Of a stretch of 6,975 bases of DNA, positions 1 through 6,237 are shown one piece after another. A program made the position numbers and the translations under genes. The stretch's first letter is position 1, and the number at the start of each line of letters is the position of its first letter. This DNA comes from Nitrospirota bacterium (lineage in GTDB: Bacteria > Nitrospirota_A > Leptospirillia > Leptospirillales > Leptospirillaceae). The stretch lies in contig JAKAAM010000009.1 in the NCBI GenBank assembly GCA_021802325.1, forward strand, positions 1-6,975. The letters are read 5' to 3'. Under the pieces are notes generated by a model that did not search any database, was not told the origin of the DNA, and was given only the letters and a program-made list of their open reading frames with translations.

Positions 1-1763
1 CCTTCCTGGTGGCCTATTTTCTCATCGGCAACACGCTTCTCCTCTTTGTGGTCAGGCGGCGCACCGAAATCGCGACGCTCCGCCTTCTGGGGGTAACGGT
101 GCGGGAGATCCGGATGCTCCTGGCCTTCGAGGCAGCCTGGTTCGGCCTTCTGGGAGGGCTGTTCGGTCTCTTGTGGGGGCAGTTCCTGGCCCGGATCACC
201 CTCCAGGCCGTCCAGCGGACGATCGCCACGATGTTTCTTCCCCCGCACCTTCTTCCGATCGGAACCTCCCTGGCCGAAGACCTCCTGGCCCTTCTTTTCT
301 CGATGGGGGTCTCGCTCCTCGCCATCTCGGGCCCCCTTCGGGAGGCGACCCGGATTCCCCCGGTCCTGGGGCTCTCCCGCATCCAGGAGGAAGAGGGCCA
401 AGCAAGCCGGCAGAAGACCTTCTGGGGCCTCTTCGTCTTCTTTGGCCTCCTGAGCTTTGCCCTGACCCGCCTCCCCGCCTTCCACCGTTTCCCCTGGGGG
501 GGCTATGCCGCCGCCCTTTTTGCGGTCTTCTCCGGAAGCTTCCTGATTCCGGCCCTTCTGGGAGCCCTTTCCCCTTTCTTCCGGCGAATCTCGTCCCTTC
601 TGACAAACCCGGTCCATTCCCTTTCCCTGTCCGCCTTCACCGCGACGATCAGCCGGACCCGGATCGCGATCTCGGGAGTGATGGCAAGCCTGGGCATGGT
701 GATCGGCATCGTGGTCATGATCGCCTCCTTCGAGAAGACCCTGAATCTCTGGATCGACCAGAACCTCAAGGCCGACGTCTATATCAAGCCTGCCACCTGC
801 CTCTCCTCCTACTGCTCGGAGACCCTCTCGAACGCCCTTACCCGGACGATCTCCCAGAATCCGCTCGTGGACCGGGTGGCCCGGTATACCCTCCTGTCGG
901 CCACTATCGGGGCGAAACCCTCCTACCTCGCCTACTCCGATCTGGACCGCTTCTACCGGAACATCCCCCTGCCCCTGGTCGGATCGTCCCCTTCCCCGCC
1001 GATTTTGAAAGCGTTCATGGCCGGACAAGGGGTTCTGGTCTCCGAACCCTTCGCCAACCGCTTCGGAAAAGAGGTCGGAGACCCGGTGACCTATCCCACC
1101 CGAAACGGTCCCGTCACCCGTCCCATTCTCGGTATCTACCGGGACTACTCCACCATCGAGGGGATCGTCCTTCTCCCCTATGATCTTCTCGCCTCGGAGC
1201 AAGGCGCGACCGCCCCGTCCAACCTCTCGGTTTTTCTGAAAAATCCGAACCGGGTCGAGGCCTTCGAAGCCAGCCTCGACCGCTCTCTCCCACCGGGGAC
1301 ACACCTCCTTGTCCGGTCGCAAAACGGCCTCCGCAACCGGATCCTCGAGGTCTTTCACCAGTCCTTCTCCGTCACCTACGCTCTCCTGGCGATCGCGATC
1401 GTGGTCTCGATCTTCGGGGTCTCGAACTCCCTGGTCCTTCTCCTCTACGAGCGGCGCAAGGAGTTCGCCCTCTACCGATACCTCGGCCTTCTCTACCGAG
1501 AGAAGATCCTCATGCTCCTCTTTGAGACCACCCTCATCGTCCTCTGGGGGATCCTGCTGGGGATCGTTCTGGGACTTCTCGTGGGCGCCATCATCGTCTT
1601 CGTCATCAACCGGGAGGCTTTCGGGTGGACCATTCTCTGGGAGCTTCCGAAAAAGGACATTCTTCTTCTCTGCTCCCTCCTCTTCGGAGCCTCCCTTCTG
1701 TCGCTCGCTGCCCCGGCCCTTCTCCTGAAGCGGGACCAGACCCTCGCGGGAGAGCGGCTATGA
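1..1763 (+). CDS. FtsX/MacB-type ABC transporter permease, C-terminal part (5' end off the window)
   Basis: Integral inner-membrane permease of an ABC system of the MacB/LolC/YbbP type, which move lipophilic or envelope substrates by mechanotransmission. The frame is open to base 3; a GTG at base 9 is only internal, because the text before it already encodes part of a membrane helix, so the gene begins upstream. Counting from that GTG, the first FtsX domain shows a helix (about 1-15), a cytoplasmic charged stretch with RRRTEIATLRLLG (16-28), and helices near 43-63 and 90-108. Two more helices follow (138-152, 168-190). The second half has a helix at 218-240, an extracytoplasmic domain (about 241-450), a helix at 455-480, the equivalent charged turn ERRKEFALYRYLG (481-493), and helices at 505-533 and 550-572. 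This duplicated layout matches permeases of about 800 residues, so some 200 residues are missing. No ATPase motif is present; a separate ATPase gene probably lies further left. Substrate unknown. Family confident, exact subfamily not. Confidence 0.9.
   Translation, partial: FLVAYFLIGNTLLLFVVRRRTEIATLRLLGVTVREIRMLLAFEAAWFGLLGGLFGLLWGQFLARITLQAVQRTIATMFLPPHLLPIGTSLAEDLLALLFSMGVSLLAISGPLREATRIPPVLGLSRIQEEEGQASRQKTFWGLFVFFGLLSFALTRLPAFHRFPWGGYAAALFAVFSGSFLIPALLGALSPFFRRISSLLTNPVHSLSLSAFTATISRTRIAISGVMASLGMVIGIVVMIASFEKTLNLWIDQNLKADVYIKPATCLSSYCSETLSNALTRTISQNPLVDRVARYTLLSATIGAKPSYLAYSDLDRFYRNIPLPLVGSSPSPPILKAFMAGQGVLVSEPFANRFGKEVGDPVTYPTRNGPVTRPILGIYRDYSTIEGIVLLPYDLLASEQGATAPSNLSVFLKNPNRVEAFEASLDRSLPPGTHLLVRSQNGLRNRILEVFHQSFSVTYALLAIAIVVSIFGVSNSLVLLLYERRKEFALYRYLGLLYREKILMLLFETTLIVLWGILLGIVLGLLVGAIIVFVINREAFGWTILWELPKKDILLLCSLLFGASLLSLAAPALLLKRDQTLAGERL
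1748..1754 (+). promoter_or_regulatory. Ribosome binding site for the AttH-family gene
   Basis: A purine-rich GGGAGAG lies 5 bases before the ATG at 1760, inside the last codons of the permease. It supports the 1760 start over an in-frame ATG at 1625 that would lie deep within the permease gene. Confidence 0.6.
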
Positions 1764-2890
1764 GGAAGCAGTTCTCAATTCTCATTCTTCTCTTCCTTCT
1801 TCCGGGAGGACTCCTTCTTCCCGCACGGGGAGAGGCCCAAACCCCTTCCGCCCTCTGGGCCCATCTCAGTCCCCATCCGAACTATCCCGTCGAATGGTGG
1901 TACATGACGGGATACCTTTCCACACCGTCGCACCGCCACTTCGGATTTCAGGCGACCTTCTTCCGGATGAAGACCAAGATCGGACAGGAGCCTTCCGCCA
2001 CAAAAGCCAAGACTTCCTGGACTCCCCGGGAGATCTTCGGCTTTCATGGGGCCGTCTCCGACCTCGACCGGAAACTCTTTCTCTCGACCGAACGGGAACG
2101 GCGGGGTTTTTCCCGCTCGGTCCTGGCGCAGGAGAGTCCTTTCTCCGTCCGGATCGGCCGAAACCGTCTCGACCATCCCGCTCCCGAGGCCAAGAGCCTA
2201 GCGCTCCACTTCCGGGTGGCGAACAGAAGCTACGACCTCACCCTCTCCCCCCAGTCTCCTCCGATCTGGCATGCGGCCCGAAAGAAGTTTTTCACGGGTC
2301 CCGGCGCCGCCGACTGGGCCTACTATTATTCCTACCCTCTGGTCACGATCACCGGAACGGTCACGACCGTTCGGCCAGACGGATCAACGCACACCGAAGC
2401 CGTTCACGGCCAGTGCTGGTTCGACCACGAATGGATGAGCAGCACCCTGGCCAAAGACCAGATCGGCTGGATCTGGATCTGGGGATGGAACAAGGCCAAC
2501 ACGCGGGGCGTCATGGTGTACCAGATGCTGAACCGGGGAGCGACGCTCTCCCCCTTCCATCGGGCGACACTTCTTCAAAGAGAGGGCGATTCCTGGACCG
2601 TGGCACGGACCGACAACGTCACGTTTACCGGCCGGCTCGAAAACCGCTGTCTCAACCTCAAGCGGATCGCCTTCCGGGTCGGCTCGGACCTTGAGATCAA
2701 GGTGCAACCACGGATTAACCGCCAGGAGCTTTCCGGGGCCGTCACCTACTGGGAGGGAACCTCGGGAATCATCTTCGAAAGAAAAGATCTAGTCGAGAAG
2801 GGAAAGGGCTACTTGGAAGTCACCGGGCTCGAGGACTATCGGGACGGGTCTCTTTGCCGGAAAGCACACGAAAAAAATTCGTCCGAGTAA
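1760..2890 (+). CDS. Secreted AttH/CrtC-family lipocalin-like protein
   Basis: A 376-residue protein of the AttH/hydroxyneurosporene synthase (CrtC) fold family, built of two lipocalin-like barrels. Visible family marks are EWWYMTG (45-51), FGFQATFFR (61-69), FHGAVSDL (95-102), GQCWFDHEWMSS (217-228) followed by the Trp-rich GWIWIWGW (236-243), YWEGTSG (330-336) and GYLEVTGL (350-357). Residues 1-26 form a signal peptide: Arg/Lys at 2-3, a Leu-rich core, then a likely cut after GEA. There is no lipobox cysteine, so the mature protein should be soluble in the periplasm. The start overlaps the permease stop in an ATGA arrangement, implying translational coupling. In this family CrtC hydrates carotenoids, but stand-alone AttH-type members next to ABC permeases have no established enzyme activity; no carotenoid genes are visible here, so I infer an accessory role in lipophilic-substrate handling. 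Family call strong, function open. Confidence 0.9.
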   Translation: MRKQFSILILLFLLPGGLLLPARGEAQTPSALWAHLSPHPNYPVEWWYMTGYLSTPSHRHFGFQATFFRMKTKIGQEPSATKAKTSWTPREIFGFHGAVSDLDRKLFLSTERERRGFSRSVLAQESPFSVRIGRNRLDHPAPEAKSLALHFRVANRSYDLTLSPQSPPIWHAARKKFFTGPGAADWAYYYSYPLVTITGTVTTVRPDGSTHTEAVHGQCWFDHEWMSSTLAKDQIGWIWIWGWNKANTRGVMVYQMLNRGATLSPFHRATLLQREGDSWTVARTDNVTFTGRLENRCLNLKRIAFRVGSDLEIKVQPRINRQELSGAVTYWEGTSGIIFERKDLVEKGKGYLEVTGLEDYRDGSLCRKAHEKNSSE

Positions 2891-2923
2891 AGGCCATCTG
2901 TTCCTACAAGGAAAAAAGGGCCT
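2891..2923. terminator. Candidate bidirectional terminator between convergent genes
   Basis: The arms AGGCC (2891-2895) and GGCCT (2919-2923) can pair and enclose a smaller hairpin, TTCCT-ACA-AGGAA (2901-2913). The structure spans the 13-bp gap between two convergent stops and runs into the end of the minus-strand gene. Neither side has a clean U-run directly after the outer stem, so intrinsic termination is only a weak inference. Confidence 0.3.
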
Positions 2924-3938
2924 CGATGAAGGCTTCGTCGACATCGGAGGGAAGGGAGAAATCCACCGGTCCCCGGATGCCGAAGGCCCTGGGGTAGAAA
3001 CGGCGGGGAAGGTGGAGCCTGACAGCGGCTTCAAGAGTCTGGGGGTCGAAGGGATCCCGGGAAAGGGCTTTATTAACAAGCCGGCGACCGAAGGGTTCTC
3101 CGTTTTTCATGGCCAGAAGCTTGATCCCCGTCTCCCGCATCCAGCGGGACTGGAGCCGCGAAAAGGCTCGACGGGATTTCGGGTCCTCCTTCCGGTAAAA
3201 TTTGTCCCGGAGGATCGAAAAGAAAAGATCGTGTTTCCGGATTAACCCGAAGTCGAAGATACGGCGAAAGCTGTCGGATTCGGGATGGGTCCGGTATTCG
3301 ACAAGGGACTGGGGAATGATCGCCACTCTCCCCTCCTGGTACATCCGAAAGGCAAAATCGGTGTCTTCAAGCCAGAAGGGATCAAAGCGGGGGTCGAACA
3401 TTCCGATCTTTCGGGCAACCTCAGTCCGAAAGAAGAAGGTGGAGGTCTGGGGTTCATAAAAGGGATCCGGACTACCATTCATAGATTCCCCGAATAGGAT
3501 CCTCCACCACCTTGGAATTTGCGGGGTGGCGTTCTTTTTGCTAATTTGGGACCCATCCGGAGAGAGTTCGTCATACCAGGATCCGACCAGAACGATCTCT
3601 TCCGAATTCTGGATCTCATCAAGCTGAGTCCGCAACCGTTCCGGCTTCATCCGGTCGTCGCTGTCGAGAAGCGCGACAAATTCTCCGCGACTCTCAAGAA
3701 TCCCCCTGTTGCGGGCAGAGACCGCTCCCCGCGTTTCTTCCCGGACGATCCGGATCCGGGAGGGTGCCTTGGCGACCCACGACTCGGCCATTTTTCGGGT
3801 TTCCAAAGTGGCGTGATTGTCAACGAGGATGATTTCAAAATCTCGGAAAGATTGGGAAAGGACAGAGGCCAAGGCCTGGTCCAGCTCCGTGACATAACGG
3901 GTGATGGGAATGACAACGGAAACAACAGGTTCCTTCAT
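2904..3938 (-). CDS. Family-2 glycosyltransferase, paralogue A of the trio
   Basis: A 344-residue inverting glycosyltransferase with a GT-A fold, expected to transfer one sugar from a nucleotide-sugar donor at the inner face of the membrane during surface-polysaccharide assembly. It opens with the nucleotide-binding strand PVVSVVIP (4-11), then DFEIILVDN (33-41), SARNRGILESRG (74-85), the metal-binding LLDSDD (90-95) and the catalytic-base region EDTDFAFRM (191-199). A C-terminal helical region (about 233-300) with LQSRWMRET and FGRRLVNKAL is shared with the other two paralogues. The ATG at 3938 is chosen because the protein then starts level with both paralogues; its Shine-Dalgarno is poor. 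It differs from the others in DSDD instead of DDDD, in lacking the NWKWL.RT tail, and in its higher G+C. It is about 42% identical by hand count to the 4011-5066 protein over the first 200 residues. It converges on the AttH gene and diverges from the next glycosyltransferase. Donor and acceptor cannot be read from sequence. Confidence 0.92.
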   Translation of the reverse strand: MKEPVVSVVIPITRYVTELDQALASVLSQSFRDFEIILVDNHATLETRKMAESWVAKAPSRIRIVREETRGAVSARNRGILESRGEFVALLDSDDRMKPERLRTQLDEIQNSEEIVLVGSWYDELSPDGSQISKKNATPQIPRWWRILFGESMNGSPDPFYEPQTSTFFFRTEVARKIGMFDPRFDPFWLEDTDFAFRMYQEGRVAIIPQSLVEYRTHPESDSFRRIFDFGLIRKHDLFFSILRDKFYRKEDPKSRRAFSRLQSRWMRETGIKLLAMKNGEPFGRRLVNKALSRDPFDPQTLEAAVRLHLPRRFYPRAFGIRGPVDFSLPSDVDEAFIEALFSL

Positions 3939-4010
3939 CAGGGTTGCCCACTTATAGACTTACTGTGATTCGTCGTCCGTTTTCTCTTTAACAGAAAGAC
4001 ATTCCCGATC
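3939..4010. promoter_or_regulatory. Divergent intergenic region with probable promoters for two glycosyltransferases
   Basis: This 72-bp gap separates two ATGs pointing away from each other, so it should hold both start signals. On the minus strand a TATAAG hexamer (complement of 3951-3956) sits 12 bases before the ATG at 3938, giving a very short or near-leaderless transcript if used; its matching -35 (complement of 3974-3979, CGGACG) is poor. On the plus strand the best -10-like word is TTTAAC (3987-3992) without a good -35. The only purine-rich word before the 4011 ATG is AGAAAG (3993-3998), 12 bases away. Location is well supported, individual elements are not. Confidence 0.35.
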
Positions 4011-5066
4011 ATGAAAACTCCCCTTGTCTCTGTCGTCATCCCCGCCTTTCGATCAGGAGCATTGATCCTCGAAAGCATCGAGTCCGTCATCAGCCAGACC
4101 TTTCCGGATTTTGAGGTGATTTTAGTCGACAACAATGCCTCAGAGGAGACCCGGTCCGCAATCAGACTCGCTCTGGACAAATATTCCTCCAAAATCCGGA
4201 CGATCCATGAACCCACCCAGGGGAACAGTTCCGCCAGAAATCGTGGGATTTGGGAATCCCGGGGAAAATACGTTGCCCTTCTTGACGATGATGATCAAAT
4301 GGTTCCGAATCGTCTTGAAAAACAGGTGGAGGTCATCGAGAAAAATCCGGAATCCGCCATTGTTCATGGCCGGATCAATTATGTGGCCTTCGACGGAAAA
4401 ACGATCGTGAAGGCTGATCAATCCAACGATGTTCAGGAATGGGCCCGGATCCTCTTTTGGGACCATCCACGATTTCCTCAAGATCCGGTTCGTTCGATCG
4501 CCCCTTCGGTCAGTCTCTTTTCAAAGAAACTTGTAATCGAATTGGGAGGGTTCGATGAACGGTTCAATCCCTGCTTCGTTGAAGACACTGAATTCTCGCT
4601 CCGGATGTGGGAACGGGGGCCTTGTCCCGAAATTTCGGAGCCTCTCGTCTCATTCCGGCTTCCCTCGACGCAATTTTTGAAAATGAAAAGAGAGAAAGTC
4701 TCCAACTGGATTCAGGCTGCCCGGAACCTGAATCTGTTCTTTTCCATCCTTGCCCAGAAATATTACAAGCCAAATAACAAAGAATCATCCGACCGTTTCA
4801 AAAGAATTCGTTCCCGGTGGCTCCGGGAGCTCTCCCAAGAGGTCCTTCGGATTTCCGATGGGCAGGAGCTGGCCCGCCATCTTTTAAAGAGAGCCATTTT
4901 CGATCAACCATACGAAGTCAAAAACTGGAAATGGCTTTACCGGACTTTTCTTCCCGAAAAGCAAAGAAAAAAATCCCTGAAAATCGCGACATTCCCTTCC
5001 CAAAAACTTGAAGACTTCATCCCACCGGATGACCTTAAAATTTTTTTCAGTCTTCCCGAAGAATAA
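4011..5066 (+). CDS. Family-2 glycosyltransferase, paralogue B of the trio
   Basis: A 351-residue GT-A-fold glycosyltransferase. Key marks are PLVSVVIPAFRSG (4-16), FPDFEVILVDNN (31-42), GNSSARNRGIWESRG (71-85), the metal-binding LLDDDD (90-95), DHPR (151-154), FNPC (185-188) and EDTEFSLRM (191-199), where E191/D192 supply the probable catalytic base. The C-terminal part carries RSRWLRE (267-273), ELARHLLKRAI (286-296) and KNWKWLYRT (304-312), the last shared only with the 5077-6168 protein. About 52% identity to that protein over the first 200 residues, counted by hand with no gaps. It is transcribed alone on the plus strand, head to head with paralogue A and tail to tail with paralogue C. 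Base composition is clearly poorer in G+C than the genes to the left. The start is fixed by alignment with the paralogues rather than by a strong ribosome site. Role in LPS, capsule or exopolysaccharide assembly is inferred from family and clustering. Confidence 0.92.
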   Translation: MKTPLVSVVIPAFRSGALILESIESVISQTFPDFEVILVDNNASEETRSAIRLALDKYSSKIRTIHEPTQGNSSARNRGIWESRGKYVALLDDDDQMVPNRLEKQVEVIEKNPESAIVHGRINYVAFDGKTIVKADQSNDVQEWARILFWDHPRFPQDPVRSIAPSVSLFSKKLVIELGGFDERFNPCFVEDTEFSLRMWERGPCPEISEPLVSFRLPSTQFLKMKREKVSNWIQAARNLNLFFSILAQKYYKPNNKESSDRFKRIRSRWLRELSQEVLRISDGQELARHLLKRAIFDQPYEVKNWKWLYRTFLPEKQRKKSLKIATFPSQKLEDFIPPDDLKIFFSLPEE

Positions 5067-5094
5067 AAGGCTTGCATCAAGAAGTCCTATTCTT
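5059..5094 (+). terminator. Candidate A/T-rich terminator hairpin at convergent gene ends
   Basis: AAGAATA (5059-5065) is the exact complement of TATTCTT (5088-5094), and GG/CC can extend the stem past a 3-base bulge. The right arm leads into TTCTTTTTC. It spans both stop codons and the 10-bp gap. The stem is A/T-rich and the loop about 15-20 bases, so it would be weak. Confidence 0.3.
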
Positions 5095-6168
5095 TTCTTT
5101 TTCGGCACCCTTGGCATCAAAGGAAAGCTTATAAAAAGCCTTAAGCGAATCCAAGTCCGGCACATCCTCAGCCAAATACTTCGATAGCAGGTTTTTCTTG
5201 AGGGATTTTTTCAACATTGTTCGAGAATAATAAGTCCGCAGAAGCCATTTCCAATTTTTGAACTCCAGGGGCTTGGCCTTGATGGCGCGGAGGAGCATCT
5301 TGCGGGCAAACTCCTTCCCATCAATGTAAGGAAGGATGTCATGGGATGTTTCTCTTAAAAGCTGGGATTGGACCTCCCTAAATTTTCTTCGGCTATGGGG
5401 GTCTTTTTCATCCAAATATTGACTGGCCATTTTCTTAAAAAATTGATTCTGGTTTTTTCGAACTTGGAACCAGTTAACCATCCCCCTTCTTTTTTTCTCA
5501 AAAAATGTGGGGGAGGCTTGTCTATACATGGACAGAGGTCTATTGATCCCCACAAAAGGTCCCAGATGCCACATCCGAAAACAGAAATCGGTATCTTCTG
5601 TATGGCAGGGATTAAAAAGGGTGTCGAAAAGTCCAACCTTCAAAGCTTTTTCTTTGGAAAAAAGAATAACGGATGGGGCCACCAAAAGGGGGGGATCCGT
5701 AAGGTATCGGGGGTGATCCTTCATGACAGGGGACACAAAAAATTCGACGCTTGGGGCTAGACGAGGAATAACGATTTTTGATCCATCGTAAGTGATCACA
5801 TCCATAAGCCCATAAATAACAGTTGCCTCTGGATTGTTATTGGCCATCGAGACCTGACACTCAAGACGCTCGGGATACATTTTGTCGTCATCATCCAAAA
5901 GGGCAATATACTGTCCCCGGGCTTCCAGAATTCCCCTGTTTCTTGCCGAACAATTTCCCTGGACTGGTTCGTGAACGGTTCGGACTTTTTCTGGATAGAG
6001 CGCGCAGACTTCTGAAATGATGGTCTTCGTTTCCTCGTCTGCATTGTTGTCCACAAGAATGATTTCAAAATCCTGGAAGGTCTGACCCATTATAGAATCG
6101 ACAGCTTCCCTCAAAAGTGGGCCAGATCGATAGGCGGGAATGACGACCGATACGACTGGATCAGCCAT
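5077..6168 (-). CDS. Family-2 glycosyltransferase, paralogue C of the trio
   Basis: A 363-residue GT-A-fold glycosyltransferase. Marks: PVVSVVIPAYRSG (4-16), FQDFEIILVDNN (31-42), GNCSARNRGILEARG (71-85), LLDDDD (90-95) for metal and nucleotide-sugar binding, DHPR (151-154), FNPC (185-188), and EDTDFCFRM (191-199) with the probable catalytic base. The tail has LLRET (270-274), EFARKMLLRAI (286-296) and KNWKWLLRT (304-312), then a Lys-rich end unlike its relatives. The frame is open for 20 more codons to an ATG at 6228, but the ATG at 6168 is preferred: AAGGAG precedes it at ideal spacing, and from there every motif falls at the same residue number as in the two paralogues. It is closest to the 4011-5066 protein. 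It lies 69 bp downstream of another glycosyltransferase gene on the same strand and may be co-transcribed with it. Sugar specificity unknown; surface-polysaccharide role inferred. Confidence 0.92.
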   Translation of the reverse strand: MADPVVSVVIPAYRSGPLLREAVDSIMGQTFQDFEIILVDNNADEETKTIISEVCALYPEKVRTVHEPVQGNCSARNRGILEARGQYIALLDDDDKMYPERLECQVSMANNNPEATVIYGLMDVITYDGSKIVIPRLAPSVEFFVSPVMKDHPRYLTDPPLLVAPSVILFSKEKALKVGLFDTLFNPCHTEDTDFCFRMWHLGPFVGINRPLSMYRQASPTFFEKKRRGMVNWFQVRKNQNQFFKKMASQYLDEKDPHSRRKFREVQSQLLRETSHDILPYIDGKEFARKMLLRAIKAKPLEFKNWKWLLRTYYSRTMLKKSLKKNLLSKYLAEDVPDLDSLKAFYKLSFDAKGAEKEKNRTS

Positions 6169-6174
6169 GTCTTT

Positions 6175-6180
6175 CTCCTT
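6175..6180 (-). promoter_or_regulatory. Strong Shine-Dalgarno deciding the 6168 start
   Basis: On the minus strand AAGGAG is followed by six bases and then the ATG ending at 6168. It is the best ribosome site in the glycosyltransferase cluster and argues against the in-frame ATG at 6228. Confidence 0.75.
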
Positions 6181-6237
6181 TATACATAAAGAAGGACACA
6201 ACATTGTTGCTGTCAGAAAAACTTTCATCCCTCCAAT

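Noticed and set aside
173..1183. 336-codon open frame on the plus strand inside the permease gene
   Set aside because: Pro/Gly/Arg-rich translation typical of a high-G+C shadow frame; the overlapping permease frame has clear FtsX-domain features.
1625..1759. Possible N-terminal extension of the AttH-family protein from the ATG at 1625
   Set aside because: It lies wholly within the permease gene, is not signal-peptide-like, and the ATG at 1760 has a ribosome site, stop-start overlap and a proper signal peptide directly after it.
1894..2694. 266-codon open frame overlapping the AttH-family gene
   Set aside because: Low-complexity Arg/Pro/Ser-rich shadow; the AttH frame carries the conserved family motifs throughout.
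2861..2885. A7 run flanked by ACGAA and TTCGT, resembling a terminator hairpin
   Set aside because: It lies within the last codons of the AttH-family gene, with only a 5-bp stem and no following U-run on the plus strand.
3519..3968. 149-codon plus-strand open frame opposite the first glycosyltransferase
   Set aside because: Antisense to a well-supported gene, with no recognisable domain or ribosome site.
6169..6228. Twenty extra N-terminal codons for the 5077-6168 glycosyltransferase
   Set aside because: They would add residues before the first conserved strand that neither paralogue has, and a strong Shine-Dalgarno points to 6168.
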